Part shown: positions 9,581 through 19,376 of the stretch, piece by piece
Position numbering within the stretch: position 1 is the first letter of the stretch
How the letters are laid out: every line of letters starts with the position of its first letter
The notes under the pieces: generated by a model
Database searches by the model: none
What the model was told of the DNA's origin: nothing
The model's input: the letters and a program-made list of their open reading frames with translations, nothing else
Position numbers and translations under genes: made by a program
DNA from: Bacteroides sp. UBA7333
Lineage (GTDB): Bacteria > Bacteroidota > Bacteroidia > Bacteroidales > Bacteroidaceae
Direction of reading: 5' to 3'
Length of the DNA: 64,000 nt
NCBI GenBank assembly: GCA_002471195.1
Contig: DKPN01000067.1
Location: forward strand, 39,328 to 103,327

Positions 9581-9871
9581 ATGGGAATTATTATTAAACC
9601 GTTGGTGACAGAGAAAATGACTGCAATAACAGACAAGTTTAATCGCTTTGGCTTTGTTGTGCGTCCTGACGCTAATAAATTACAAATTAAGAGTGAGATT
9701 GAAGCCCTTTACAATGTTACAGTAGTTGATGTAAACACTGCAAAGTATGCTGGCAAAAATAAAAGCCGTTATACTAAAGCAGGTATCATCAAAGGCCGTA
9801 CGAATGCTTTCAAAAAAGCTATCGTAACATTAAAGGATGGTGATACTATTGATTTTTATAGCAATATTTAA
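9581..9871 (+). CDS. rplW: 50S ribosomal protein L23
   Basis: uL23, 96 residues, sits at the exit of the peptide tunnel and docks trigger factor, SRP and the translocon. The start MGIIIKPLVTEKMT is typical of the family. The ATG is fixed by the AGGAGG 8 bases upstream. rplB follows after 5 bases. Confidence 0.97.
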   Translation: MGIIIKPLVTEKMTAITDKFNRFGFVVRPDANKLQIKSEIEALYNVTVVDVNTAKYAGKNKSRYTKAGIIKGRTNAFKKAIVTLKDGDTIDFYSNI

Positions 9872-9876
9872 TAAAA

Positions 9877-10701
<825 letters not shown>

Positions 10702-10721
10702 TCTGATTAATTGAATAAACT

Positions 10722-10991
10722 ATGAGTCGTTCATTAAAAAAAGGTCCGTATATCAACGTTAAGCTCGAAAAGAAAGTACTTGCGATGAATGAAGCTGGTA
10801 AAAAAAATGTTGTTAAAACATGGGCCAGAGCTTCTATGATTTCGCCAGACTTCGTAGGGCACACAGTTGCAGTTCATAACGGAAATAAATTTATTCCTGT
10901 ATATGTTACCGAAAATATGGTAGGTCACAAGTTAGGCGAATTCGCTCCAACTCGTACTTTCCGTGGTCACTCTGGTAATAAGAAAAGATAA
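10722..10991 (+). CDS. rpsS: 30S ribosomal protein S19
   Basis: uS19, 89 residues, a 30S head protein near the A site. It begins MSRSLKKGPYINVKL and ends FAPTRTFRGHSGNKKR, both typical. It is followed by a 35-base A/T-rich gap and rplV. Confidence 0.98.
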   Translation: MSRSLKKGPYINVKLEKKVLAMNEAGKKNVVKTWARASMISPDFVGHTVAVHNGNKFIPVYVTENMVGHKLGEFAPTRTFRGHSGNKKR

Positions 10992-11026
10992 CAGGACTTA
11001 TTTGAAATAATAAAGTAATAAATATA

Positions 11027-11431
11027 ATGGGAGCAAGAAAAAAAATATCGGCTGATAAAAGAAAAGAAGCCCTTAAAACCATGTATTTTGCCAAATTGCA
11101 AAATGTTCCTACTTCTCCTCGCAAAATGCGTCTTGTGGCTGACATGATTCGCGGGATGGAAGTAAACAAAGCACTTGGTGTACTGAAGTTTTCTTCTAAA
11201 GAAGCTTCTGCTAGAGTGGAGAAACTACTTCGCTCTGCAATTGCTAACTGGGAGCAAAAAAACGAGCGTAAAGCCGAAAGCGGAGAATTATTTGTAACAA
11301 AGGTTTATGTTGATGGTGGTGCTACTCTTAAAAGAATGAGACCAGCTCCACAGGGTAGAGGTTACAGAATTCGTAAGCGTTCAAACCATGTTACGCTGTT
11401 CGTTGATTCTAAAAGTAATAACGTAGATTAA
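11027..11431 (+). CDS. rplV: 50S ribosomal protein L22
   Basis: uL22, 134 residues, whose hairpin loop lines the exit tunnel. The loop is seen as DGGATLKRMRPAPQGRG. Compared with the about 110 residues of the E. coli protein it has an N-terminal extension (MGARKKISADKRKEA). rpsC follows after 10 bases. Confidence 0.96.
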   Translation: MGARKKISADKRKEALKTMYFAKLQNVPTSPRKMRLVADMIRGMEVNKALGVLKFSSKEASARVEKLLRSAIANWEQKNERKAESGELFVTKVYVDGGATLKRMRPAPQGRGYRIRKRSNHVTLFVDSKSNNVD

Positions 11432-11441
11432 ATTAAGGTAG

Positions 11442-12173
11442 ATGGGACAAAAAGTTAATCCAATAAGCAACCGTTTAGGAATTATCAGAGGATGGGATTC
11501 TAACTGGTATGGTGGAAATGATTACGGAGATGCATTGCTGGAAGATAGCAAAATCCGTAAATATCTTAATGCGAGACTTGCTAAAGCAAGCGTTTCAAGA
11601 ATTGTTATTGAACGTACGTTGAAACTTGTAACAATCACAGTTTGTACTGCTCGCCCAGGTATCATTATCGGTAAAGGTGGTCAAGAAGTTGATAAGTTAA
11701 AAGAAGAGTTGAAAAAGATCACCGACAAAGATATTCAAATCAATATCTTTGAAGTGAAAAGACCAGAACTTGATGCTGTAATCGTTGCAAATAACATTGC
11801 TCGTCAAGTTGAGGGTAAAATTGCCTATCGCCGTGCTATTAAAATGGCTATCGCAAATACAATGCGTATGGGTGCTGAAGGTATTAAAATTCAAATCTCT
11901 GGACGTTTGAATGGAGCTGAAATGGCTCGTTCTGAGATGTACAAAGAAGGAAGAACTCCGTTGCATACTTTCCGCGCTGATATCGATTACTGTCATGCTG
12001 AAGCGTTGACTAAAGTAGGATTGTTAGGTATCAAAGTTTGGATTTGTAGAGGTGAAGTTTATGGCAAGAGAGAATTAGCTCCAAACTTTACACAAAGCAA
12101 AGAAAGTGGTCGTGGTAATAATAATAACCAAGGCGGCGGTAAAAACTTCAAAAGAAAGAAAAATAATCGCTAA
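11442..12173 (+). CDS. rpsC: 30S ribosomal protein S3
   Basis: uS3, 243 residues, part of the mRNA entry pore with helicase role. The KH-domain motif is visible as RPGIIIGKGGQEVDKLK. The C-terminus is an Asn/Gly/Lys-rich low-complexity tail (about residues 222-243) beyond the conserved core. Confidence 0.97.
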   Translation: MGQKVNPISNRLGIIRGWDSNWYGGNDYGDALLEDSKIRKYLNARLAKASVSRIVIERTLKLVTITVCTARPGIIIGKGGQEVDKLKEELKKITDKDIQINIFEVKRPELDAVIVANNIARQVEGKIAYRRAIKMAIANTMRMGAEGIKIQISGRLNGAEMARSEMYKEGRTPLHTFRADIDYCHAEALTKVGLLGIKVWICRGEVYGKRELAPNFTQSKESGRGNNNNQGGGKNFKRKKNNR

Positions 12174-12192
12174 ACGATTAATTTAACGAATT

Positions 12193-12627
12193 ATGTTACA
12201 ACCGAAAAAGACAAAATTCAGAAGACAACAAAAGGGTCGTCAAAAGGGTATCGCTCAACGCGGTAACCAATTGGCGTTCGGCTCTTTTGGTATCAAGGCC
12301 TTGGAAACTAAATGGATTACAGGCCGTCAAATTGAAGCTGCTCGTATTGCAGTAACAAGATATATGCAACGTCAAGGTCAAATTTGGATCAGAATTTTCC
12401 CTGATAAACCAATTACTCGTAAACCAGCCGATGTGCGTATGGGTAAGGGTAAAGGTGCCCCAGAAGGATTTGTTGCTCCAGTGACACCAGGACGTATCAT
12501 TATTGAAGCTGAAGGTGTATCTTACGAAATCGCTCGCGAAGCACTTCGTTTGGCTGCTCAAAAACTTCCTATTACTACTAAATTTGTAGTAAGACGTGAT
12601 TATGATATTCAAAATCAAAATGCGTAA
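12193..12627 (+). CDS. rplP: 50S ribosomal protein L16
   Basis: uL16, 144 residues, positions the A-site tRNA in the 50S subunit. It begins MLQPKKTKFRRQQKGR and contains RMGKGKGAPEGFVAPV, both family hallmarks. The stop overlaps an in-frame ATG of rpmC at 12627, but the likelier rpmC start is 6 bases later. Confidence 0.98.
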   Translation: MLQPKKTKFRRQQKGRQKGIAQRGNQLAFGSFGIKALETKWITGRQIEAARIAVTRYMQRQGQIWIRIFPDKPITRKPADVRMGKGKGAPEGFVAPVTPGRIIIEAEGVSYEIAREALRLAAQKLPITTKFVVRRDYDIQNQNA

Positions 12628-12632
12628 TGTTT

Positions 12633-12830
12633 ATGAAAACTGCAGAAATTAAAGAAATGTCTACTGCTGACTTAGCAGAAAGAATCGAAGCTGAAGTAGT
12701 AAATTATAACCAAATGGTTATTAACCATGCTATTTCTCCTTTAGAAAATCCTGCGCAAATTAAACATTTACGCAGAACGATTGCGCGCATGAAAACAGAG
12801 TTGCGTGATAGAGAACTTAACAATAAATAA
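12633..12830 (+). CDS. rpmC: 50S ribosomal protein L29
   Basis: uL29, 65 residues, at the exit of the peptide tunnel next to L23. The frame has two candidate starts, ATG at 12627 and at 12633; the second gives MKTAEIKEMSTADLAERI, the usual family start, so it is chosen. It is short and helical, followed after 9 bases by rpsQ. Confidence 0.95.
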   Translation: MKTAEIKEMSTADLAERIEAEVVNYNQMVINHAISPLENPAQIKHLRRTIARMKTELRDRELNNK

Positions 12831-12839
12831 TCGGGCTTG

Positions 12840-13097
12840 ATGGAAGCAAGAAATTTAAGAAAAGAAAGAACTGGGGTAGTGTTAAGCACTAAAATGGATA
12901 AAACCATTACAGTAGCAGCTAAGTTTAAAGAAAAACACCCCATCTATGGTAAGTTCGTTAGCAAGACTAAGAAATACCATGCTCATGATGAAAAAAATGA
13001 ATGTAATGTAGGTGATACAGTACGCATAATGGAAACTCGTCCTTTGAGCAAGACTAAGAGATGGAGAATGGTAGAAATAATTGAAAGAGCTAAGTAA
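12840..13097 (+). CDS. rpsQ: 30S ribosomal protein S17
   Basis: uS17, 85 residues, a primary 16S rRNA binding protein. The ATG at 12840 (MEARNLRKERTGVV) is preferred over the TTG three bases upstream. The pattern KMDKTITVAAK followed by HDEKNECNVGDTVRIMETRPLSKTKRW is typical. Confidence 0.96.
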   Translation: MEARNLRKERTGVVLSTKMDKTITVAAKFKEKHPIYGKFVSKTKKYHAHDEKNECNVGDTVRIMETRPLSKTKRWRMVEIIERAK

Positions 13098-13099
13098 TT

Positions 13100-13465
13100 A
13101 TGATACAAGTAGAATCCAGACTTACAGTATGTGATAACAGTGGAGCAAAAGAAGCACTTTGTATCCGCGTTTTAGGTGGAACACGTCGTCGTTACGCTTC
13201 AGTGGGTGACGTAATCGTTGTTTCCGTGAAAAGTGTTATCCCTTCAGGTGATGTTAAAAAAGGTGTAGTGTCAAAAGCTTTGATCGTACGTACTAAAAAA
13301 GAAATCCGTCGTCCTGATGGTTCTTATATACGTTTTGATGATAATGCTTGTGTATTATTAAATAACGCAGGTGAAATCAGAGGTAGTCGTATTTTCGGTC
13401 CAGTAGCACGTGAACTTCGTGCTACAAACATGAAAGTTGTGTCATTAGCACCTGAGGTACTTTAA
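13100..13465 (+). CDS. rplN: 50S ribosomal protein L14
   Basis: uL14, 121 residues, on the subunit interface. It begins MIQVESRLTVCDNSGAKEA and includes IFGPVARELR near the end, as in all bacterial L14. It starts two bases after the rpsQ stop. Confidence 0.98.
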   Translation: MIQVESRLTVCDNSGAKEALCIRVLGGTRRRYASVGDVIVVSVKSVIPSGDVKKGVVSKALIVRTKKEIRRPDGSYIRFDDNACVLLNNAGEIRGSRIFGPVARELRATNMKVVSLAPEVL

Positions 13466-13485
13466 TTTTGTAAAAGATTTAAGTA

Positions 13486-13806
13486 ATGAGTAAATTACAT
13501 ATTAAAAAAGGCGATACAGTTTACGTTAACTCTGGTGAAGACAAGGGTAAAACTGGTCGCGTATTGCAGGTTTTAGTAAAAAAAGGTCGTGCTATTGTTG
13601 AAGGTATCAACATGGTATCTAAAAGCACCAAACCTAATGCTAAGAATCCACAAGGGGGTATCGTGAAGCAAGAAGCTTCTATCCATATCTCTAATTTGAA
13701 TCCAGTTGATGCAAAAACTGGAAAAGCAACACGTATTGGTAGAAAATTGAGTTCTGAAGGAACTTTAGTGCGTTATTCTAAAAAATCAGGAGAGGAGATT
13801 AAATAA
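13486..13806 (+). CDS. rplX: 50S ribosomal protein L24
   Basis: uL24, 106 residues, an early 50S assembly protein with an N-terminal KOW motif (KKGDTVYVNSGEDKGKTGRV). The stop overlaps the rplE ATG by one base. Confidence 0.97.
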   Translation: MSKLHIKKGDTVYVNSGEDKGKTGRVLQVLVKKGRAIVEGINMVSKSTKPNAKNPQGGIVKQEASIHISNLNPVDAKTGKATRIGRKLSSEGTLVRYSKKSGEEIK

Positions 13807-14363
13807 TGAGTAATACTGCAAGCCTTAAGAAAGAGTATGCAGAGCGCATCGCGCCTGCACTAAAGTCGCAATTTGAGTATTCTTCATCAATGCAAATTCC
13901 TGTACTTAAAAAGATTGTTATCAATCAAGGTTTAGGTATGGCTGTTGCTGATAAGAAAATCATTGAGGTTGCTATCAACGAAATGACAGCAATCACTGGT
14001 CAAAAAGCAGTTGCTACTATTTCTCGTAAAGATATCGCGAACTTTAAGTTACGTAAAAAAATGCCTATCGGTGTCATGGTAACTCTTCGTCGTGAGAGAA
14101 TGTATGAGTTTTTGGAAAAACTAGTTCGCGTTGCTTTGCCTCGTATTCGTGACTTCAAAGGAATTGAAAGCAAATTCGACGGTAAAGGAAACTACACTCT
14201 AGGTATCCAAGAGCAAATTATTTTCCCAGAAATTAATATTGATAGTATTTCAAAAATTCTTGGAATGAATATTACCTTTGTGACAACTGCAAAAACAGAT
14301 GAAGAAGGGTATGCTTTATTAAAAGAATTTGGTTTACCATTCAAAAACGCTAAAAAAGACTGA
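13806..14363 (+). CDS. rplE: 50S ribosomal protein L5
   Basis: uL5, 185 residues, binds 5S rRNA in the central protuberance. Conserved stretches include IPVLKKIVINQGLG, and MPIGVMVTLRRERMYEFLEK. It overlaps the rplX stop and is followed one base later by rpsN. Confidence 0.97.
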   Translation: MSNTASLKKEYAERIAPALKSQFEYSSSMQIPVLKKIVINQGLGMAVADKKIIEVAINEMTAITGQKAVATISRKDIANFKLRKKMPIGVMVTLRRERMYEFLEKLVRVALPRIRDFKGIESKFDGKGNYTLGIQEQIIFPEINIDSISKILGMNITFVTTAKTDEEGYALLKEFGLPFKNAKKD

Positions 14364-14364
14364 T

Positions 14365-14634
14365 ATGGCAAAGGAATCAATGAAGGCTCGTGAAGTTAAA
14401 CGTGCTAAATTAGTTGCTAAATACGCTGAAAAAAGAGCTCAAATGAAAAAAGACGGTGATTATGAAGGACTTCAAAGTCTACCTAAAAACGCGTCTCCAG
14501 TTCGTTTGCATAACCGTTGTAAATTGACAGGTCGTCCTAAAGGATATATCCGTCAATTCGGTATCTCAAGAATTCAGTTTCGCGAAATGGCTTCAAACGG
14601 CCTTATTCCAGGTGTTAAAAAAGCAAGCTGGTAA
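14365..14634 (+). CDS. rpsN: 30S ribosomal protein S14 (zinc-free type)
   Basis: uS14, 89 residues. The ATG at 14365 gives MAKESMKAREVKRAKL; the reading frame is open further upstream inside rplE, but that is overlap, not gene. The long form without the CxxC pairs is the zinc-independent type. The core LHNRCKLTGRPKGYIRQFGISR is intact. Confidence 0.96.
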   Translation: MAKESMKAREVKRAKLVAKYAEKRAQMKKDGDYEGLQSLPKNASPVRLHNRCKLTGRPKGYIRQFGISRIQFREMASNGLIPGVKKASW

Positions 14635-14685
14635 TTTAATATTAAATATTGTCAGGGCAGCCTGATCAATTTAAATTATTTATAT

Positions 14686-15081
14686 ATGACTGATCCAATA
14701 GCAGATTATTTAACGAGATTGCGGAATGCAATTGGTGCAAAGCACAGAATTGTTGAAATTCCAGCATCAAATCTTAAAAAAGAAATTACAAAAATTCTTT
14801 TTGACAAAGGCTACATCCTTAATTATAAGTTTGTAGCAGAGGGTCCTCAAGGTACAATCAAAATTGCTTTGAAGTATGACTCAGTAAACAAAGTAAATGC
14901 AATTAAAAAATTGCAAAGAATATCTTCACCAGGTTTACGTCAGTATACTGGTTACAAAGATATGCCGCGTGTTATTAATGGTTTGGGTATTGCAATAATA
15001 TCTACTTCCAAAGGTGTAATGACAGACAAAGAAGCTGCTGATCTTAAAATCGGTGGTGAAGTATTGTGTTATGTTTATTAA
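14686..15081 (+). CDS. rpsH: 30S ribosomal protein S8
   Basis: uS8, 131 residues, a primary binder of the 16S central domain. It begins MTDPIADYLTRLRNA and carries PRVINGLGIAIISTSKGVMT. In E. coli it represses the spc operon at the rplE start; no equivalent site was recognised here. Confidence 0.97.
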   Translation: MTDPIADYLTRLRNAIGAKHRIVEIPASNLKKEITKILFDKGYILNYKFVAEGPQGTIKIALKYDSVNKVNAIKKLQRISSPGLRQYTGYKDMPRVINGLGIAIISTSKGVMTDKEAADLKIGGEVLCYVY

Positions 15082-15082
15082 T

Positions 15083-15088
15083 AGGAGG
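15083..15088 (+). promoter_or_regulatory. Strong Shine-Dalgarno sequence of rplF
   Basis: AGGAGG starts two bases after the rpsH stop and ends 7 bases before the ATG at 15096. It fixes the rplF start and resembles the site before rplW. Confidence 0.75.
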
Positions 15089-15095
15089 AATTGCA

Positions 15096-15665
15096 ATGTC
15101 AAGAATAGGAAAATTACCCATTAGTATCCCTGCTGGTGTTACTGTTACTTTAAAAGACGATGTGGTTACCGTAAAAGGCCCTAAAGGTGAATTAAGTCAA
15201 TATGTTAACCCTGCTATCAATGTTACTATTGAAGATGGTACTCTAACTTTGAGTGAGAACGATAAATTAATGCAAGATAACGCAAAGCAAAAACATGCTT
15301 TCCACGGTTTATATCGTGCATTAGTCTATAATATGGTTGTAGGTGTGTCTGAAGGCTATAAGAAAGAATTAGAATTGGTTGGTGTAGGTTATCGTGCATC
15401 AAACCAAGGAAATATAATAGAACTTTCTTTAGGTTATACTCACCCTATTTTCATCCAGTTACCTGCTGAAATTAAAGTTGAAACCAAAACAGAAAGAAAT
15501 AAGAATCCTCTTATAATTTTAGAATCTTGCGATAAACAATTGCTTGGTCAAGTTTGCTCTAAAATACGTTCTTTCCGTAAGCCAGAGCCTTATAAAGGTA
15601 AAGGTATTAAGTTTGTTGGCGAAATCATTCGTAGAAAGTCTGGTAAATCTGCAGGCGCTAAATAA
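15096..15665 (+). CDS. rplF: 50S ribosomal protein L6
   Basis: uL6, 189 residues. The frame is open from inside rpsH, but the AGGAGG and the family start MSRIGKLPISIPAGV place the start at 15096. The C-terminal motif PEPYKGKGIKF and the RRKSGKSAGAK end are typical. It lies near the GTPase-associated centre. Confidence 0.97.
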   Translation: MSRIGKLPISIPAGVTVTLKDDVVTVKGPKGELSQYVNPAINVTIEDGTLTLSENDKLMQDNAKQKHAFHGLYRALVYNMVVGVSEGYKKELELVGVGYRASNQGNIIELSLGYTHPIFIQLPAEIKVETKTERNKNPLIILESCDKQLLGQVCSKIRSFRKPEPYKGKGIKFVGEIIRRKSGKSAGAK

Positions 15666-15683
15666 TTTTAAATAAGTATTATT

Positions 15684-16028
15684 ATGACAACAAAATTAGA
15701 AAGACGAATTAAGATTAAATATAGAGTACGCAATAAAATATCAGGTACAACAGAACGTCCTCGTATGAGCGTATTCAGAAGTAACAAGCAAATTTATGTA
15801 CAAATCATTGATGATTTGACAGGTAAAACTTTAGCTGCTGCTTCTTCTTTAGGAATGACTGATAAAGTAAACAAAAAAGAACAAGCTGCTAACGTTGGCG
15901 AACTAATTGCGAAAAAAGCGCAAGAAGCTGGCATAACTGAAGTTGTATTTGACCGTAATGGTTACTTATATCACGGGAGAATTAAAGAGGTAGCTGATGC
16001 TGCTCGTAAAGGTGGACTTAAATTTTAA
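15684..16028 (+). CDS. rplR: 50S ribosomal protein L18
   Basis: uL18, 114 residues, 5S rRNA binding partner of L5. The pattern RPRMSVFRSNKQIYVQIIDD and the end DRNGYLYHGRIKEVADAAR identify it. rpsE follows after 5 bases. Confidence 0.97.
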   Translation: MTTKLERRIKIKYRVRNKISGTTERPRMSVFRSNKQIYVQIIDDLTGKTLAAASSLGMTDKVNKKEQAANVGELIAKKAQEAGITEVVFDRNGYLYHGRIKEVADAARKGGLKF

Positions 16029-16033
16029 TCATC

Positions 16034-16552
16034 ATGGCAGGTATGAATAATAGAGTAAAAATCTCAAACGATATCGAACTTAAAGACAGACTTGTTGCTA
16101 TCAATCGTGTTACTAAGGTAACAAAAGGTGGTAGAACTTTTAGCTTCTCTGCTATTGTGGTTGTTGGTAACGAAGATGGAATTATCGGTTGGGGTCTTGG
16201 TAAGGCTGGTGAAGTAACAGCAGCTATTGCAAAAGGAGTTGAATCAGCAAAGAAAAACTTAACTCGCGTTCCAGTATTAAAAGGTACTGTACCTCACGAA
16301 CAAACTGCTAGATTTGGTGGTGCAGAGGTATTTATCAAACCAGCTTCACACGGTACTGGTGTTGTAGCAGGTGGTGCGATGCGTGCCGTTCTAGAGAGTG
16401 TTGGTATTACTGACGTTTTGGCTAAATCAAAAGGTTCTTCAAATCCCCATAACTTGGTTAAAGCTACAATTTTAGCTTTAGGTGAGATGCGCGATGCGAG
16501 AATGGTTGCTCAAAACAGAGGTATCAGTGTTGAAAAAGTATTTAGAGGATAA
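16034..16552 (+). CDS. rpsE: 30S ribosomal protein S5
   Basis: uS5, 172 residues, at the mRNA entry site and important for decoding accuracy. The double-stranded RNA binding part (VAINRVTKVTKGGRTFSFSA) and the GTGVVAGGAMRAVLE motif are intact. The stop TAA is directly followed by the rpmD ribosome binding site. Confidence 0.97.
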   Translation: MAGMNNRVKISNDIELKDRLVAINRVTKVTKGGRTFSFSAIVVVGNEDGIIGWGLGKAGEVTAAIAKGVESAKKNLTRVPVLKGTVPHEQTARFGGAEVFIKPASHGTGVVAGGAMRAVLESVGITDVLAKSKGSSNPHNLVKATILALGEMRDARMVAQNRGISVEKVFRG

Positions 16553-16556
16553 GGAG
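16553..16556 (+). promoter_or_regulatory. Shine-Dalgarno sequence of rpmD
   Basis: GGAG begins at the base after the rpsE stop and ends 7 bases before the rpmD ATG. It is the third gene in this block with a recognisable Shine-Dalgarno sequence placed right behind the upstream stop. Confidence 0.6.
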
Positions 16557-16563
16557 ATAATTT

Positions 16564-16740
16564 ATGGCAACTATTAAAATTAAACAAGTTAAAAGTAGAA
16601 TTGGTGCTCCAATCGATCAAAAAAGAACTTTGGATGCACTTGGTCTTCGTAAACTTAACCGTGTAGTTGAGCACGAAAGTACTCCTTCAATTCTAGGGAT
16701 GATCACTAAAGTGAAACACTTAGTGGTTGTAGTTGAGTAA
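16564..16740 (+). CDS. rpmD: 50S ribosomal protein L30
   Basis: uL30, only 58 residues, so below common ORF cutoffs. Translation gives MATIKIKQVKSRIGAP, then RTLDALGLRKLNR and ITKVKHLVVVVE, all typical. It lies in its normal place between rpsE and rplO. Some bacteria lack this protein; this one has it. Confidence 0.95.
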   Translation: MATIKIKQVKSRIGAPIDQKRTLDALGLRKLNRVVEHESTPSILGMITKVKHLVVVVE

Positions 16741-16769
16741 TAATTTGTTGAATATAAAATAATTACGAT

Positions 16770-17216
16770 ATGAATTTAAGTAATTTAAAACCAGCTAATG
16801 GCTCTACTAAGACTCGCAAAAGAATTGGTCGTGGTACCGGTTCAGGTTTAGGTGGTACATCTACTCGCGGTCACAAAGGAGCTAAATCAAGATCTGGTTA
16901 CTCAAGAAAAATAGGTTTTGAAGGCGGTCAAATGCCACTTCAAAGACGTGTTCCAAAATTTGGATTTAAGAATATTAATCGTGTAGAATATAAAGCAATT
17001 AACCTAGACTTAATTCAAGCATTAGCTGAAGCTAAAAAACTTGATAAAGTAGGTGTTAATGATTTCATTGAAGCAGGATTCGTATCTTCAAATCAGATGG
17101 TTAAAGTTCTAGGAAACGGAACTTTAACTGCTAAGCTAGAAGTTGAAGCTCATGCGTTTTCAAAAACAGCAGCGGCAGCAATTGAAGCTTTAGGTGGCAC
17201 AACAACAAAACTCTAA
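16770..17216 (+). CDS. rplO: 50S ribosomal protein L15
   Basis: uL15, 148 residues, a late 50S assembly protein. The glycine-rich N-terminus (RIGRGTGSGLGGTSTRGHKG) and FEGGQMPLQRRVPKFGF are diagnostic. secY follows after 7 bases. Confidence 0.97.
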   Translation: MNLSNLKPANGSTKTRKRIGRGTGSGLGGTSTRGHKGAKSRSGYSRKIGFEGGQMPLQRRVPKFGFKNINRVEYKAINLDLIQALAEAKKLDKVGVNDFIEAGFVSSNQMVKVLGNGTLTAKLEVEAHAFSKTAAAAIEALGGTTTKL

Positions 17217-17223
17217 TTAAATA

Positions 17224-18564
17224 ATGAGAAAAGCTATTGAAACATTAAAGAATATATGGAAAATTGAGGATCTGAAACAACGGATCCTCATTACCATATT
17301 GTTTGTTGCAATATATCGATTCGGTTCATACGTGGTATTACCAGGTATTAACCCATCGATGTTGGCAGAACTACATCAACAAACTAGTGAGGGCCTATTA
17401 GCCTTGTTAAACATGTTTTCCGGGGGAGCGTTTTCTAATGCATCAATTTTTGCATTAGGAATTATGCCTTATATTTCTGCATCAATCGTAATTCAGTTGC
17501 TTGGAATGGCTGTACCGCACTTCCAAAAAATGCAACGTGAAGGAGAGAGTGGTAGAAGAAAATTAAATCAATATACTCGCTACTTAACCATAGCAATCTT
17601 ATTGGTTCAAGCTCCTTCTTATCTAATCAATCTGAAAATGCAGGCTGGACCTTCCTTAAATGCTTCATTAGATTGGACTTTCTTTATGATTACCTCTACT
17701 GTTATTCTTGCCGCGGGCAGTATGTTTATCCTTTGGTTAGGAGAGCGTATCACAGATAAAGGTATTGGTAATGGTATTTCATTAATAATTATGATCGGTA
17801 TTATAGCTCGTTTACCACAAGCTTTATTTCAAGAAGTCGTATCAAGAATGTCATCTACCGGTGCCGGTGGACTAATTATGTTCTTGTTCGAGGCTATTGT
17901 TTTGTTGCTTGTAATTGCTGCTGCTATAATGCTCGTGCAAGGAGCTCGTAAAATTCCTGTACAATACGCTAAGAAAATTGTTGGTAGCAAACAGGTAGGT
18001 GGCGCTCGTCAGTATATCCCTTTGAAGGTAAATGCAGCGAACGTAATGCCTATTATCTTTGCTCAAGCTATAATGTTTATTCCAATTGCATTTATTGGTT
18101 ATTCTAATAATTCAGCAAGTGGAGTAGCACATGCATTAGTAGATCATACAGGATTTTGGTATAACTTCATCTTCGCTGTCATGATTATATTGTTTACGTA
18201 TTTCTATACTGCAATAACAATTAATCCAACTCAGATGGCTGAAGATATGAAACGTAATAATGGTTTTATCCCAGGAATTAAGCCAGGAAAGCAAACTGCC
18301 GAATACATTGACACTATCATGTCACGTATCACTTTGCCAGGTTCGTTTTTCTTAGCTCTTATCGCTATCATGCCAGCTTTTGCAGGTTATTTTGGTGTAA
18401 AAGCTGAATTTGCTCAATTCTTCGGTGGAACTTCATTATTGATTCTTGTTGGTGTAGTTCTTGATACACTACAACAGGTTGAAAGTCATTTAATGATGAG
18501 ACATTATGATGGCTTATTAAAATCTGGACGTATCAAGGGTCGCGCAGGAGTAGCTGCTTATTAA
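17224..18564 (+). CDS. secY: Protein translocase subunit SecY
   Basis: The channel subunit of the Sec translocon in the inner membrane, 446 residues. About ten hydrophobic segments are visible. The conserved stretch after the first segment is seen as LLALLNMFSGGAFSNASIFALGIMPYISASI (split here only for orientation: residues about 55-85). Cytoplasmic loop motifs GERITDKGIGNGISLIIM and PLKVNAANVMPIIFA are typical. It sits between rplO and map as in many bacteria, without adk. Confidence 0.98.
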   Translation: MRKAIETLKNIWKIEDLKQRILITILFVAIYRFGSYVVLPGINPSMLAELHQQTSEGLLALLNMFSGGAFSNASIFALGIMPYISASIVIQLLGMAVPHFQKMQREGESGRRKLNQYTRYLTIAILLVQAPSYLINLKMQAGPSLNASLDWTFFMITSTVILAAGSMFILWLGERITDKGIGNGISLIIMIGIIARLPQALFQEVVSRMSSTGAGGLIMFLFEAIVLLLVIAAAIMLVQGARKIPVQYAKKIVGSKQVGGARQYIPLKVNAANVMPIIFAQAIMFIPIAFIGYSNNSASGVAHALVDHTGFWYNFIFAVMIILFTYFYTAITINPTQMAEDMKRNNGFIPGIKPGKQTAEYIDTIMSRITLPGSFFLALIAIMPAFAGYFGVKAEFAQFFGGTSLLILVGVVLDTLQQVESHLMMRHYDGLLKSGRIKGRAGVAAY

Positions 18565-18577
18565 TTCTTTTTTAGAA

Positions 18578-19375
18578 ATGATATTTCTTAAAACTGAAGA
18601 AGAGATAGAATTACTTCGACAAAGTAATTTGCTTGTGGGTAAAACCTTGGCAGAAGTTGCAAAACTAATCAAACCTGGAGTCACTACTCTAGAACTTGAT
18701 AAAGCTGCCGAGGAGTTTATCCGTGACAATGGTGCTATTCCTACTTTTAAAGGCTTTCCCAATCATTGCGGACAAGCATTTCCTGCAACTTTATGTACCT
18801 CTGTTAATGAACAAGTTGTACATGGTATACCCAATAATACCATTTTGAAAGACGGAGATGTTGTATCAGTTGATTGTGGTGTTTTTATGAATGGATTTTG
18901 TGGTGATTCTGCTTATACATTTTGTGTAGGCGATGTTGCCGAAGAAATTAAGAAGTTATTAAAAACAACCAAAGAAGCCTTATATAAAGGAATAGAAAAT
19001 GCTGTTGTCGGCAAACGAATAGGTGACATAGGTTATGCTATTCAAAATTATTGCGAATCAAATTCATATGGAGTTGTACGCGAATTTGTAGGTCATGGCA
19101 TTGGCCATGAAATGCACGAAGAACCTCAAGTTCCTAATTTTGGACGTCGTGGTACCGGTACGCTACTAAAAAAAGGATTATGCATAGCAATAGAGCCCAT
19201 GATTACAATGGGCGATAAGCAAGTTATAATGGAGAATGACGGTTGGACTGTTAGAACAAGAGATCGCAAAATAGCCGCTCATTTTGAGCATACTATAGCA
19301 ATCAATACAGGTAAAGCTGATATACTTTCTTCGTTTGAATTTATAGAACAAGTTTTAGGAAATAAAGATATTTGA
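18578..19375 (+). CDS. map: Methionine aminopeptidase type I
   Basis: Removes the initiator methionine from new proteins in the cytoplasm; 265 residues, type I length. Metal ligands are visible: Asp in VSVDCGVF and in CGDSAYTF, His in GHGIGHEMHE, Glu in CIAIEPMI, and Glu in AHFEHTIAI. It lies between secY and infA, one base before infA. Confidence 0.97.
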   Translation: MIFLKTEEEIELLRQSNLLVGKTLAEVAKLIKPGVTTLELDKAAEEFIRDNGAIPTFKGFPNHCGQAFPATLCTSVNEQVVHGIPNNTILKDGDVVSVDCGVFMNGFCGDSAYTFCVGDVAEEIKKLLKTTKEALYKGIENAVVGKRIGDIGYAIQNYCESNSYGVVREFVGHGIGHEMHEEPQVPNFGRRGTGTLLKKGLCIAIEPMITMGDKQVIMENDGWTVRTRDRKIAAHFEHTIAINTGKADILSSFEFIEQVLGNKDI

Positions 19376-19376
19376 T

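Noticed and set aside
12196..12618. 140-residue frame on the minus strand opposite rplP
   Set aside because: It mirrors a certain ribosomal gene, has no family pattern and no promoter; a shadow of codon bias.
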